A DNA stretch of 64,000 nt from Cytobacillus dafuensis. GTDB taxonomy: Bacteria > Bacillota > Bacilli > Bacillales > Cytobacillaceae. The notes below the pieces were generated by a model. The model saw nothing but the letters and a program-made list of their open reading frames with translations. It ran no database searches and was not told where the DNA came from. Shown here piece by piece: positions 26,141 to 35,541 of the stretch (position 1 is its first letter; each line of letters opens with the position of its first letter). Made by a program: the position numbers and the translations under genes. The stretch is from positions 2,274,001-2,338,000 of the forward strand of contig NZ_CP042593.1 in NCBI RefSeq assembly GCF_007995155.1. Direction: 5' to 3'.

Positions 26141-26175
26141 AAAGCAGCGTATTTTCGTATACTGCTGCTTTTGTT
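26141..26175 (-). terminator. Intrinsic terminator of plsY
   Basis: Arms AAAGCAGC..TAT/TATAC..TGCTGCTTT around 26141-26173; on the minus strand a run of T follows. The remaining 275 bases up to the histidine kinase start hold no recognisable gene. Confidence 0.75.
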
Positions 26176-26196
26176 TATTGATTATTTACATTATGA

Positions 26197-26781
26197 TTAT
26201 AGCCATTTTATTTTCGGCTCCGTTTTGTTTATTATCCGTTTAATATTTGCTCGATGCCTATAGATTACAAAAAAGGCAAGAATTGAAACAACAATTATAA
26301 GGGGAATATCCCCAATGACTAAGGAATAAATAACAGCTACAATTCCGGCAAGTATTGACGAAAGGGATACATATTTTGTTAAGTATAAACAAACAAAGAA
26401 CGCTAAAAAAATAATAATAAACATCGGGTAAGCGTAGCCTAAAAGAACACCGCCAGATGTAGCAACTGCTTTTCCGCCTTTAAACCCAGCAAATAATGGG
26501 TACATATGTCCAACAACAGCGAAAATACCTACAATTAATGGATGTAATTCAGAACCGAAGAGTAATGGAAGCAATACTGCTAGCGTACCTTTTAAAATAT
26601 CCGCAATTGTAACAATCAATCCCGCTTTAACACCTAATGTCCGAAATGTATTTGTTCCTCCTAAGTTTCCGCTGCCATGCTGGCGTATATCTATCCCGTG
26701 AAAGACTTTACCTACGATTAATCCAGATGGGATAGAGCCAATTAAATAAGCTAAGACAATAATTATTCCGTTCACTACCAT
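26197..26781 (-). CDS. plsY: Glycerol-3-phosphate acyltransferase PlsY
   Basis: A 194-residue membrane enzyme with five membrane segments that acylates glycerol-3-phosphate from acyl-phosphate, the first step of phospholipid synthesis. The three family motifs are clear: [12 protein letters not shown] (start), [15 protein letters not shown] (about 37-51) and [21 protein letters not shown] (about 91-111). It equals B. subtilis YneS. In B. subtilis the next genes are yneT and parE; here about 26 kb of other genes separate them. Confidence 0.95.
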   Translation of the reverse strand: MVVNGIIIVLAYLIGSIPSGLIVGKVFHGIDIRQHGSGNLGGTNTFRTLGVKAGLIVTIADILKGTLAVLLPLLFGSELHPLIVGIFAVVGHMYPLFAGFKGGKAVATSGGVLLGYAYPMFIIIFLAFFVCLYLTKYVSLSSILAGIVAVIYSLVIGDIPLIIVVSILAFFVIYRHRANIKRIINKTEPKIKWL

Positions 26782-27041
26782 GAAAAATTCTCCTTCAACA
26801 TTATCTGCGTATCTCTTATTGTATCATGTCCATTATTATACACGCCATGTCCAATCCTGAAAAATACATCTTTAAAAAAATAAATATATGTATTTTTTAA
26901 TAAAAATCATTTGTATTGAAACTTTTCTTCATTTAATTTCGTTTGTTAAAAGGAGATGGTGAATTTAGGAAGATCAAATCCGTGAAAACTCCTTCCCATT
27001 AACTGATTTTTTCGTTACGATAGTTTCAAGGAGGAAAGTGA

Positions 27042-28763
27042 ATGGCACGTGTTGAATATCACAAACAAAAGCCGCTAGCAAAGAAATGGATAATAGCGGG
27101 TATATTGTTTGCTTTTTTCTTAATAATTTCTAGTATTTTACTATTGTTATATCCATTTGCATCATCTGTAAAAGAATCTTACTTCAAAGGTGAAAATCCA
27201 ATTTTATTCGAAGGGAAGCAGGTAGGAAATGCTATTATTGAAGGAAATAGTGTTTATATGCCAATTTCCTTTATTAAGGAATTTCTAGATGATTCAATTA
27301 TGTTTGATGAGAAATCGGAATCCATTATTATTACTACAAAAAATAAAGTAGTTCAAATGCCATCGGAATCACTCACATATTATGTGAATGAAGAGCCGGT
27401 CCAATTGCATTTTTCAGCTTTTAAAATGGAGAATAATGAAATGTATTTGGCTATTGAGCCATTACTCGCATATTACCCAATAGAATATTCGATTTTACCT
27501 GAAACAAATGCCATTTGGATCAAAAAAGATGGTCAGGAAATGCACCATGCAAAAATTACTGAAAAGGATGTTAATGAAGAGAAACTCCGATTAAGAAAGG
27601 ATCCAAGCTTACAAACCCCATATACTGCTCAAGTTAAAAATGGTGAAAAACTTTATATCGAAGCCGAGAAGGAAGATTACTATTTTATTAGAAAAGAAAA
27701 TGGTGTGGCGGGATATTTGAAAAAAGACCTCGTCACAGAAGGAGACATTGAAAAAATAGCCGTCCATCAAGAAAAAGAAGAGGTTGTCTTGCCAAAAATT
27801 GAAGATCCTATCCAGCTTACATGGGAAGCTGTGTACACCAAAAACCCTGACACTGCTAAAATACCACTGATGCCAGGTGTCAATGTTGTTTCCCCTACAT
27901 GGTTTGAACTAGGTGATACAAATGGAGCAATAAAAAATATAGGCTCTCTTGATTATGTAAATTGGGCACAAAAGCAAGGCTACCAAGTGTGGGGGCTATT
28001 TTCCAATGCTTTTGATCCTGCTTTAACCCATGAAGCATTTAAAAATTTTGAGACTAGACAAAATATGATTCGCCAGCTCCTTCATTTTAGTCAAATGTAC
28101 CATTTAAATGGAATTAATCTTGATATTGAAAATGTAAATACGGAAGATGGTCCACTGATTACACAATTTGTACGGGAAGCGGTACCATACTTTCATGAAG
28201 CAGGTCTCATAGTTTCAATGGATACTACCTTTATTTCTAGCAGTGGAAATTGGTCTGCTTTTTATGAACGGGATAAGCTTGCAAGCCTTGTTGACTATAT
28301 GGTTGTTATGGCATATGACGAGCATTGGGGCACGTCTCCGAAAGCAGGTAGTGTAGCTAGCTTACCTTGGGTAGAAGACAACTTGAAAAGACTGCTTGAA
28401 GTTGTTCCTAATGACCGATTAATTTTAGGTGTTCCATTATATGCTAGGTTGTGGGAGGAAAAGAATACTGGTGAAGTTTCCTCTAAGGCGCTTTCGATGG
28501 GAAAGGTAAAGCAATGGCTGAAGGATAATGAGTTAACTCCTGTTTATGATGAGGCAAGCGGACAAAATTATGCTGAGCTTTATTCAGAAGAAAAGCAAGC
28601 AACTTATAAAATCTGGCTTGAGGATGAGCTATCTTTAAGAAAACGTTCAGAGTTAGCACAGAAATATGAATTGGCTGGCGTAGCTAGCTGGTCCAGGTAT
28701 TTTGCGGATGAATCTGCATGGGCTGCATTATCGCTCCAGAATGAACAAATAACAAAAAAATAA
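27042..28763 (+). CDS. Membrane-anchored GH18 glycoside hydrolase with SH3-like domain
   Basis: A 573-residue protein. One membrane segment lies at about 18-41. A copper-amine-oxidase-N-like stretch (about 55-165, GNSVYMPISFIKEFLDD) and an SH3-like domain (about 180-235) follow. The C-terminal GH18 barrel (about 260-565) has the catalytic strand NGINLDIENVN with Glu near 366 (DxxDxDxE-like in shortened form), YMVVMAYDEHWG and VASWSRY. It resembles Bacillus spore cortex or wall N-acetylglucosaminidases such as YdhD/YvbX, and would act on peptidoglycan outside the membrane. Own promoter region and terminator. Confidence 0.88.
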   Translation: MARVEYHKQKPLAKKWIIAGILFAFFLIISSILLLLYPFASSVKESYFKGENPILFEGKQVGNAIIEGNSVYMPISFIKEFLDDSIMFDEKSESIIITTKNKVVQMPSESLTYYVNEEPVQLHFSAFKMENNEMYLAIEPLLAYYPIEYSILPETNAIWIKKDGQEMHHAKITEKDVNEEKLRLRKDPSLQTPYTAQVKNGEKLYIEAEKEDYYFIRKENGVAGYLKKDLVTEGDIEKIAVHQEKEEVVLPKIEDPIQLTWEAVYTKNPDTAKIPLMPGVNVVSPTWFELGDTNGAIKNIGSLDYVNWAQKQGYQVWGLFSNAFDPALTHEAFKNFETRQNMIRQLLHFSQMYHLNGINLDIENVNTEDGPLITQFVREAVPYFHEAGLIVSMDTTFISSSGNWSAFYERDKLASLVDYMVVMAYDEHWGTSPKAGSVASLPWVEDNLKRLLEVVPNDRLILGVPLYARLWEEKNTGEVSSKALSMGKVKQWLKDNELTPVYDEASGQNYAELYSEEKQATYKIWLEDELSLRKRSELAQKYELAGVASWSRYFADESAWAALSLQNEQITKK

Positions 28764-28778
28764 GTGAGTATAAACATA

Positions 28779-28812
28779 AATGGCTAGGAAAACCTTTCTT
28801 AGCCATTTTTTT
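28779..28812 (+). terminator. Terminator of the GH18 gene
   Basis: AATGGCTA/TAGCCATT arms with inner GGAAA/TTTCT pairs (28779-28807), followed by T7. Confidence 0.8.
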
Positions 28813-28814
28813 AA

Positions 28815-28850
28815 AAATAAAAGGCGGTTACCTATTCGTGCAAGTAACCG
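28815..28850 (-). terminator. Terminator of the purine operon (after ade)
   Basis: Stem CGGTTAC/GTAACCG (28825-28831 and 28844-28850); read on the minus strand it is followed by CCTTTTATTTTT. Confidence 0.7.
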
Positions 28851-28881
28851 ACCTTTCGAATTTCAAAATATTAAAATTCCT

Positions 28882-30618
28882 TTAAACTTCAACTTCAATA
28901 TGTTTAAACAACTTCACATTAAACAACCCAATATCTGTAAGTTTTATCTCTGGAATTACCGGTAGGGCTAAGAATGAAAGTGTTACAAAAGGATTGAATT
29001 CCATTGTACAGCCAATTTTTATTAAGGATTGATTTAGTTCCTCTATTCTTTCATAGATGTATTGCGAATCCATATTTGACATTAAGCCTGAAATCGGAAG
29101 AGGGAGGGAGGCGAGCAATTGTCCGTCTTCAACGATCACAAGACCACCTTTCATCTCAGCTGTTAAAGAGATTGCTGTAATAAGATCATCATCATTTGTA
29201 CCCGCAGCAACAATATTATGTGAATCATGTGAAACAGTTGATGCGATGGCACCACTTTTCATTTCCAAACCTTTTATTATCCCCAGCCCTATATTGCCTG
29301 TATTATGATGGCGTTCAAGAACAGCTATTTTTAGATGATCGTCAATTGTATTAGGTTGAAAAAAACCGTTTACATTTTTTACTTCTTCAATTAGATGCTT
29401 CGTGATAATCATATTAGGGATGATTTTAATAATATTTGCTTTTTTTCCTTCACTAACTTTAATATTTAAATCATTTTTAGATATAGGGCTAATATTCACG
29501 CTATCAATAATAGATGGAAAGGGCGTGATTTTTGATTGGGATGTATTGATCACAGTTCCATTTTTAGCGACAAGCTTTCCACTTTTAAAAACCTGTTCAA
29601 TATCAATTGAATCAAGCTCGTTTAATAGAAGAAAATCTGCTTCGTATCCAGGGGCAATAGCACCTTTTGTTTTTAAACCGAAACATTCAGCTGCATTTAG
29701 GGTAGCCATTTGAATAGCTAGCAGCGGGTCCAAACCTTCTTTAATAGCTGCCTTTACATTATAATTAATGCTTCCTTCATTAACGAGTTCATCTAAATGC
29801 TTATCATCAGTAACAAATAAGCAGCGGCGTGCATTGTTTTCATTGACAGCTTTCAATAAAGATACTAAATCCTTTGCAGCGGATCCTTCCCTTAGCATTA
29901 CGTACATCCCTCTACGAAGTCGATCTAATGCTTCTTGGGAAGATACACACTCATGGTCTGTTCGGATTCCAGCGGCCATGTAAACATTAATGCCGTCTGC
30001 GTCTATTCCAGAAGCATGCCCGTCTATACATTTTCCTTTTAATTCAGCATCTAATAACTTACTCAGCATTTTTTCATCTTTATATAAAATAGAGGGGTAA
30101 TCCATGACTTCACCAAGGCCAATCACTCTTGGATGGGAATAAAATGGTGACAAATCTGTGTGATCAAGTGTTGCGCCCGAGTTTTCAAAATGTGTCGCAG
30201 GGACACAGGATGGCAGCATAAATAGGACATCTAGAGGAATTCCTTCAGATGCATTGAGCATATATTCGATTCCATCAGAACCAGAAACATTAGCGATTTC
30301 ATGTGGATCTGCAATGATCGTTGTTACACCGTGAGGAAGAACTACATTTGAAAATTCAGAAGGTGTGACCATTGCAGATTCAATATGAACATGCCCATCG
30401 ATAAAGCCTGGCACGATATATTTACCTGCTGCATCAATCGTTTCATATCCTTCAAAATCTCCTATCCCAGCAAAATATCCATCTACAATGGCAATACTGT
30501 CAGTTAATATTTCTCTTGTAAAAACATTAATAATTTTTCCGTTTTTTACTACAAGATCTGCTGGGATTCTTTTCGCTGCTACATCTATTCTTTTTTTTAG
30601 CATTTCTTTAGAAAGCAT
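28882..30618 (-). CDS. ade: Adenine deaminase (AdeC type)
   Basis: A 578-residue binuclear-metal amidohydrolase converting adenine to hypoxanthine and ammonia. Key motifs are PGFIDGHVHIESAMVTPSEF (about 72), TTIIADPHEIANVSG (about 103), FVTDDKHLDELV (about 270) and the C-terminal LERHHNTGNIGLG with SHDSHNIVAAGTNDDD (about 430-480). It is the last gene of an eight-gene operon ending with a terminator and is coupled to a purine permease 25 bases upstream. A TTG one codon earlier shares the GAGGG ribosome site. Its paralogue lies in the microcompartment operon. Confidence 0.93.
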   Translation of the reverse strand: MLSKEMLKKRIDVAAKRIPADLVVKNGKIINVFTREILTDSIAIVDGYFAGIGDFEGYETIDAAGKYIVPGFIDGHVHIESAMVTPSEFSNVVLPHGVTTIIADPHEIANVSGSDGIEYMLNASEGIPLDVLFMLPSCVPATHFENSGATLDHTDLSPFYSHPRVIGLGEVMDYPSILYKDEKMLSKLLDAELKGKCIDGHASGIDADGINVYMAAGIRTDHECVSSQEALDRLRRGMYVMLREGSAAKDLVSLLKAVNENNARRCLFVTDDKHLDELVNEGSINYNVKAAIKEGLDPLLAIQMATLNAAECFGLKTKGAIAPGYEADFLLLNELDSIDIEQVFKSGKLVAKNGTVINTSQSKITPFPSIIDSVNISPISKNDLNIKVSEGKKANIIKIIPNMIITKHLIEEVKNVNGFFQPNTIDDHLKIAVLERHHNTGNIGLGIIKGLEMKSGAIASTVSHDSHNIVAAGTNDDDLITAISLTAEMKGGLVIVEDGQLLASLPLPISGLMSNMDSQYIYERIEELNQSLIKIGCTMEFNPFVTLSFLALPVIPEIKLTDIGLFNVKLFKHIEVEV

Positions 30619-30645
30619 CAATCATGATCCCTCTTTCAAATCGGT

Positions 30646-32013
30646 TTAATGACCGCCCATAATAAAGTTAATGATGAAAGCGATACTTACAATATACATA
30701 ATCCAATGGATTTCTTTTGTTTTTCCAGTGAGAAGCTTGAGAAGTGTATATGAAATAAATCCGAAAGCCAAGCCTGTTGCAATACTATACGTTAGCGGCA
30801 TTAAGATGATCGTTAAGAAAACCGGAATGACATCTGTAAAATCATCAAAACTTATATTTTTAACTTCGCTAATCATTAAGGCCCCAACAAGAATTAAAAT
30901 TGGTGCGGTCGCGACGGAAGGGACGAAGACAATTAACGGCGCGAAAACGAGTGCCAAAAGGAACAACACGCCCACTGTAAGTGCCGTTAAGCCGGTTCTT
31001 CCGCCTTCTTGAATACCTGTTGCATTTTCTACATAGGCATTTAATGCTGTACTTCCGAGTGTTGCACTGGCCATGGTTCCGATTGCATCTGCTTGGAGGG
31101 CACGATCCAAATTTTGAATTTTACCATTTTGATCTACTAATCCTGCCTTCTTTGTTAACCCAATAAGTGTGGCTAAATTATCGAATAATTCAACGATGGT
31201 GAAGGAGAAAATAACTGAGATAATTCCATAGGCAATTGCACCTTTAATATCCATCGCTAAGAAGGTATCTGCTAAACTAGGCAGGTTGAAGGAAACAATA
31301 TCACTAACCGATTTCGGGAATGCAATGAAACCAGTAATCATTGCAATGATGCTTGTGGCAAGAATGCTGATTAGAAGAGCACCTTTAATCTTTTTAGCCA
31401 TTAAAAAAGCTGCTACGATTAAGCCCAGAAGCGCTAGAAGTGGCCCGAGGCTTGTTACATCGCCTAATGCTACAAAGGTAGCTTCATTTGCTACAATCAA
31501 CTTAGCATTTGAAAAGCCGATAAAGGCAATAAATAATCCGATACCAACTCCAATAGCCGATTTCAAGACACTTGGAACTCCATCAACAATTTTTTGGCGT
31601 ATTCCAGTAATGGTTAATATTAAAAATACAATCCCTGAAATAAAAACGGCTCCTAGAGCAGTTTGCCATGTAAGCCCGTGGCCGAGTACAACTGTGTAGG
31701 CAAAAAAGGCATTTAATCCCATGCCTGGAGCTACTGCTACTGGATAATTAGCCCAAAGTGCCATAAGGATGGTACAGAATACACTCGCATAAATTGTAGC
31801 AGCCAGCGCAGCTTCTTTTGGTATGCCAGCATCAGCCAATATTGCGGGATTGACAAAAATAATATAGCTCATAGTTAAGAATGAAGTGACACCTGCAAGT
31901 ATTTCTGTACGAACATTTGTGTTGCGCTCAGTTAGTTTAAACATTCTTTCTAAAAGTGAATTTTTCGAAGAAGGTGGGAGGTTGGATCCTAAACCCTTTT
32001 CAATCATGGACAT
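30646..32013 (-). CDS. Hypoxanthine/guanine-type purine permease (AzgA/PbuG branch of NCS2)
   Basis: A 455-residue proton-driven purine transporter with about 13 membrane segments. The features YPVAVAPGMGLNAFFAYTVV (about 90-109) and the SATLGSTALNAYVENATGIQEGGRTG block (about 318-343) are those of the AzgA-like group (B. subtilis PbuG/PbuO, E. coli AdeP/AdeQ). These carry adenine, hypoxanthine or guanine rather than xanthine. It lies between the xanthine dehydrogenase genes and ade, so adenine or hypoxanthine uptake is most likely. Confidence 0.92.
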   Translation of the reverse strand: MSMIEKGLGSNLPPSSKNSLLERMFKLTERNTNVRTEILAGVTSFLTMSYIIFVNPAILADAGIPKEAALAATIYASVFCTILMALWANYPVAVAPGMGLNAFFAYTVVLGHGLTWQTALGAVFISGIVFLILTITGIRQKIVDGVPSVLKSAIGVGIGLFIAFIGFSNAKLIVANEATFVALGDVTSLGPLLALLGLIVAAFLMAKKIKGALLISILATSIIAMITGFIAFPKSVSDIVSFNLPSLADTFLAMDIKGAIAYGIISVIFSFTIVELFDNLATLIGLTKKAGLVDQNGKIQNLDRALQADAIGTMASATLGSTALNAYVENATGIQEGGRTGLTALTVGVLFLLALVFAPLIVFVPSVATAPILILVGALMISEVKNISFDDFTDVIPVFLTIILMPLTYSIATGLAFGFISYTLLKLLTGKTKEIHWIMYIVSIAFIINFIMGGH

Positions 32014-32075
32014 GAAAGATCACTCCTTAACTTATTATTGGCCAAACTGATCAACAATGATAAATAAAGTGAAAC

Positions 32076-32390
32076 TTATAGCGGTTCAATAAAAATATCC
32101 ATTATACCTCCGCAAATCCCACCATCCTCATAAAAGAGACCATTCGTAAGATCCACGATGTGTTTCGCAGGTCTCTTCGTTTGAATCACCTCAAGAGCTT
32201 TACGAATGACTTCAGCTTCTCCACAGCCACCTCCAATCGTTCCTTCTATTGTTCCATTTGAAAAGACGATCATTTTGCTGCCTGTTTTTCTTGGAGTAGA
32301 GCCTTTTGTACGAATAATCGTTGCCAGTGCTGCAACCTCACCTCCTTTCTGGATTTCCATCGTTCTATACAAAAACTGAAGCTGCTTCAA
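32076..32390 (-). CDS. XdhC/CoxI N-terminal-domain protein (stand-alone)
   Basis: A 104-residue protein made of only the XdhC_CoxI domain: AALATIIRTKGSTPRKTGSK (about 20-39), EGTIGGGCGEAEV (about 53) and YEDGGICGGIMDIFIEPL at the end. XdhC-type chaperones bind, and in some cases sulfurate, the molybdenum cofactor before insertion into xanthine dehydrogenase. In most homologues this domain is fused to the Rossmann part encoded by the preceding gene; here the two overlap by four bases (TTGA). The TTG start has AGGGGG seven bases upstream. Confidence 0.85.
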   Translation of the reverse strand: MKQLQFLYRTMEIQKGGEVAALATIIRTKGSTPRKTGSKMIVFSNGTIEGTIGGGCGEAEVIRKALEVIQTKRPAKHIVDLTNGLFYEDGGICGGIMDIFIEPL

Positions 32391-33202
32391 GTTGTAGCCC
32401 CCTCATGAAATCCCATTTTCGCAAAATCTCTAATTCGAGTGCTTAAAGACTGGCCTGATTTTTGATTTTTGATTTTTAGAATTTCTGCCATAATACTTAC
32501 TGCGATTTCTGAGGGTGTTTCCGCTCCAATGTCAAGGCCAACCGGTGTATAGAGGTGATCAAAGCTTTCCATAGGAAAATCTTTTTTCAGCTCTTCGAAC
32601 ACTCCGGAAATACGCCTTCTACTCCCAATCATTCCAATGTATGCAGCTTTTTCCTCACGCTTAAGCAACTCTTGTAAACTTAAAACATCATATTTATGTC
32701 CGCGTGTGAGAAGGAGGACATAGGTTTGATCGCTTAAATTGAGGTCTTTAAAATATTGCATGTAAGATTCACAGATAACCTCGTCAACATCCGGAAAACG
32801 GTCTCTATTGGCATAATCGGGGCGATCATCAATAACCGTGACGAAGAATCCAAGCATTTTTCCCACATGTGCAACTGGTTCACATACATGACCAGCTCCT
32901 GCAACAATTAAATGAAGTGGGACGGGGAAATATTCAGCGAAACATTCGATATTGGTTTCATTCCATTGAAATGAAAAGGTGCCGGATCGTTTTCTTGTTA
33001 TGAGTCTTTCGCAGCTTTGGAAGATTTTGCTCTGAATGGTAGGGGAGAGAGGAGCTTCGGTATAGAAATCCCCATTTGGCCATACGAGAGCCTTTTCGCC
33101 AATTAAACTTTGCTCTGAATGTTCTGTAAAAGTAATTAAAATAATTTCCTCACGCTTCTCAAGTGATTGAGTTATTTTATTAAATAAGCTTTGCTTTATC
33201 AT
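32387..33202 (-). CDS. pucA: XdhC/PucA-like molybdenum-cofactor maturation factor, Rossmann part
   Basis: About 271 residues. The C-terminal half has the XdhC Rossmann domain: LIVAGAGHVCEPVAHVGKML (about 97-116), VLLLTRGHKYDV and AYIGMIGSRRR, then PVGLDIGAETPSEIAVSIMAEI. The N-terminal about 90 residues are weakly conserved and lack the GTIGGGC motif, which is on the small gene that follows. It is needed for active xanthine dehydrogenase in B. subtilis (PucA). ATG 33202 fits the AGGTGA ribosome site best; GTG 33211 lies within it. Confidence 0.85.
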   Translation of the reverse strand: MIKQSLFNKITQSLEKREEIILITFTEHSEQSLIGEKALVWPNGDFYTEAPLSPTIQSKIFQSCERLITRKRSGTFSFQWNETNIECFAEYFPVPLHLIVAGAGHVCEPVAHVGKMLGFFVTVIDDRPDYANRDRFPDVDEVICESYMQYFKDLNLSDQTYVLLLTRGHKYDVLSLQELLKREEKAAYIGMIGSRRRISGVFEELKKDFPMESFDHLYTPVGLDIGAETPSEIAVSIMAEILKIKNQKSGQSLSTRIRDFAKMGFHEGATT

Positions 33203-33207
33203 TTCAT

Positions 33208-35541
33208 TCACCTAGAAGTGTGGACATTTTGTTTTTTTAATTCTTTTAATGCGTTAAAGATTCTTTCTGGTGTAGCTGGCAAATGGTAGATTCTTACTCC
33301 AGTTGCATCGTATATAGCCGACACGATGGCTGCAATAATTGGAATCATGACCACTTCACCAATTCCTTTTGCTCCAAAAGGACCAGAATCCTCGGGTGTA
33401 TCCTCAACTGGGAAGGTTTCAATTAATGGCGTTTCCCGTATGGTTGGAATAATATAGTCGGTAAAATTTCGTGTTTTATGGTAACCGTTTTCGATGACAA
33501 CATCCTCATAAAGGGTGTACCCAATTCCCATTACTGCTCCACCTTCGGCTTGGCCTTCTAGTCCTTGAGGATTTATGACCTTACCTGCATCAGGAATGGA
33601 AACGACTCGAAGTACATCTGTTTCTCCAGTAAGTGTATCTATTTCAACCATGACAACATGGGTTAAATAGCCATAAAGGTGGTGGGGGGCTCCTCCAGAT
33701 CCTTCGATTTCTACTCTTTCTTTTGGAAGGATAAAGTGACCCTCGACTCTCGTGCTTCGATGATGCTCAAACAGGTATTGATGTATGGTTTGGTAGTTTA
33801 CTGCTTTTCCATTTGCATTTAAGCAATTTGGCAGAACTTCTATTTTAGATGGAGGGACATTTAATAATTCAGCAGCAGTATTTGTAAGAAGCTTTACCAT
33901 ATTGGGGGCTGCAGTTGCTACAGCTCTTCCTCCTGTATAGGTTGAACGTGATGCTGTAACCGTACCGCCGTCTAAAGTGCGGGATGTATCTCCCTGTACA
34001 ACTTTTATGTTGTTTATATCGCAATTTAAGATTTCGGCAGCAACCTGTGCATAGGCGGTGCTATTTCCTCCACCAATTTCTTCACAACCAACAGCAACTA
34101 GGAATTTTCCATCTGGAAGAATTTCAATTGAAGCAGCTCCATAGTCTGGTAATCCGATTCCCATTCCAATTCCGTGAAAGGAAGTTGCTAAAGCTACTCC
34201 TCTTTTTTTCCAAGGCTCGCTTACTTCTGATTTATATTGGCTTCGATTTTTCCAAAGATCGCAATTTTCGGCAAGCTCTAGCGTTTTATATGTACCAACG
34301 CTTGACTTGACAATATGTCCTAAGCTAGAAATCTCGCCTTGGTGGTATACGTTTTTCTTTCGGATTTCAACTTTATCCATATTTAGCTGTTCGGCAATCA
34401 TGTCCAAATGAGTTTCGATTCCCATACAAACTTGGTTTACACCAAAACCTCTAAATGCACCTGAGATGCCATTATTTGTATAAACACAAAAGCCTTCAAG
34501 GTTTACGTTGGGAATTTTATATGGTCCACAGCTATGCTCAATTGCAAGAGCAATAACTGCACCTCCAAGGGATGCATATGCACCAGTATCTGCAACGGCT
34601 CGCACTTCATTTGCAATTAATGTTCCGTCTTTTTTTGCTGCCGTTTTCATATGAACCTTGAAAGGATGTCTTTTTATTCCTGCAATCACGGATTCTTCAC
34701 GGCTTAAATGGATTTTAACCGGCCGTCCATTTGTATGCATGGCGAGAAGGGCAAGATATATTTGCACTGTAATTTCATCCTTGCCGCCAAATGCACCACC
34801 AATTGGACTGGATATCACTCGAATTCGTTCAGGATTATAGGCAAGAGCACGAGCGATTTGCATACGATCACGATGTGCATATTGCCCTGGACAGTGGATG
34901 GTGATGAATCCGTCAGCATCCATGACGCCCCAGCCGCCTTCTGTTTCAATAAAAGCGTGCATTTGACGTGGTGAATAAAATGTATTTTCAACAATAATAT
35001 CCGCTTCTATAAAAGCTTCTTCTGTATTTCCATTCTTTATTTTGACATGGCTATGAATATTTCCATCTGGATGGAGCTGGGGTGCTGAAGCTGTCATCGC
35101 TTTTTCGGCATCCGTCACAACTTCTAGCAACTCATATTCAACATCAATTAATTCAAGAGCCCGTTCAGCTATTTCTTCCGATTCAGCAGCAACTAAGCAA
35201 ATAGCATCACCAGTGCAACGAACAATATTCGAACATAATATAGGCTGGTCAGGAATTACAATCCCAAATCCATTAAAACCTGGTATATCCTTATGAGTAA
35301 GAACACAGACTACACCTGGAAGTTTTTCTGCATTTAATGTATGAATGGATTTAATTTTTGCGTGAGGATATTTAGCTCGCAATACCTTTCCCCAGACCAT
35401 ATTGTCAAAATGGAGATCAGTCATATATTTTAATTCACCAGTCACTTTTTCTGGACCGTCAATTCTTTTAACTCGCTTTCCAACCCAATTTAAGGATTGT
35501 TCATTTTTCGTTGTATTTAACTGTTTCATTTGCTTTCCCAT
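33208..35541 (-). CDS. pucD: Xanthine dehydrogenase, molybdopterin-binding subunit
   Basis: A 777-residue molybdenum hydroxylase large subunit that oxidises hypoxanthine to xanthine (and in many relatives xanthine to urate). Landmarks are YPHAKIKSIHTLNAEKLPGV, QMHAFIETEGGWG (about 190), SPIGGAFGGKDEI (about 245), GAFRGFGVNQVCMGIE (about 360) and the C-terminal GPFGAKGIGEVVMIP with the catalytic Glu (about 735). It overlaps the FAD-subunit gene by 16 bases and pucA at its end. Whether the reaction stops at xanthine or goes on to urate cannot be told. Confidence 0.93.
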   Translation of the reverse strand: MGKQMKQLNTTKNEQSLNWVGKRVKRIDGPEKVTGELKYMTDLHFDNMVWGKVLRAKYPHAKIKSIHTLNAEKLPGVVCVLTHKDIPGFNGFGIVIPDQPILCSNIVRCTGDAICLVAAESEEIAERALELIDVEYELLEVVTDAEKAMTASAPQLHPDGNIHSHVKIKNGNTEEAFIEADIIVENTFYSPRQMHAFIETEGGWGVMDADGFITIHCPGQYAHRDRMQIARALAYNPERIRVISSPIGGAFGGKDEITVQIYLALLAMHTNGRPVKIHLSREESVIAGIKRHPFKVHMKTAAKKDGTLIANEVRAVADTGAYASLGGAVIALAIEHSCGPYKIPNVNLEGFCVYTNNGISGAFRGFGVNQVCMGIETHLDMIAEQLNMDKVEIRKKNVYHQGEISSLGHIVKSSVGTYKTLELAENCDLWKNRSQYKSEVSEPWKKRGVALATSFHGIGMGIGLPDYGAASIEILPDGKFLVAVGCEEIGGGNSTAYAQVAAEILNCDINNIKVVQGDTSRTLDGGTVTASRSTYTGGRAVATAAPNMVKLLTNTAAELLNVPPSKIEVLPNCLNANGKAVNYQTIHQYLFEHHRSTRVEGHFILPKERVEIEGSGGAPHHLYGYLTHVVMVEIDTLTGETDVLRVVSIPDAGKVINPQGLEGQAEGGAVMGIGYTLYEDVVIENGYHKTRNFTDYIIPTIRETPLIETFPVEDTPEDSGPFGAKGIGEVVMIPIIAAIVSAIYDATGVRIYHLPATPERIFNALKELKKQNVHTSR

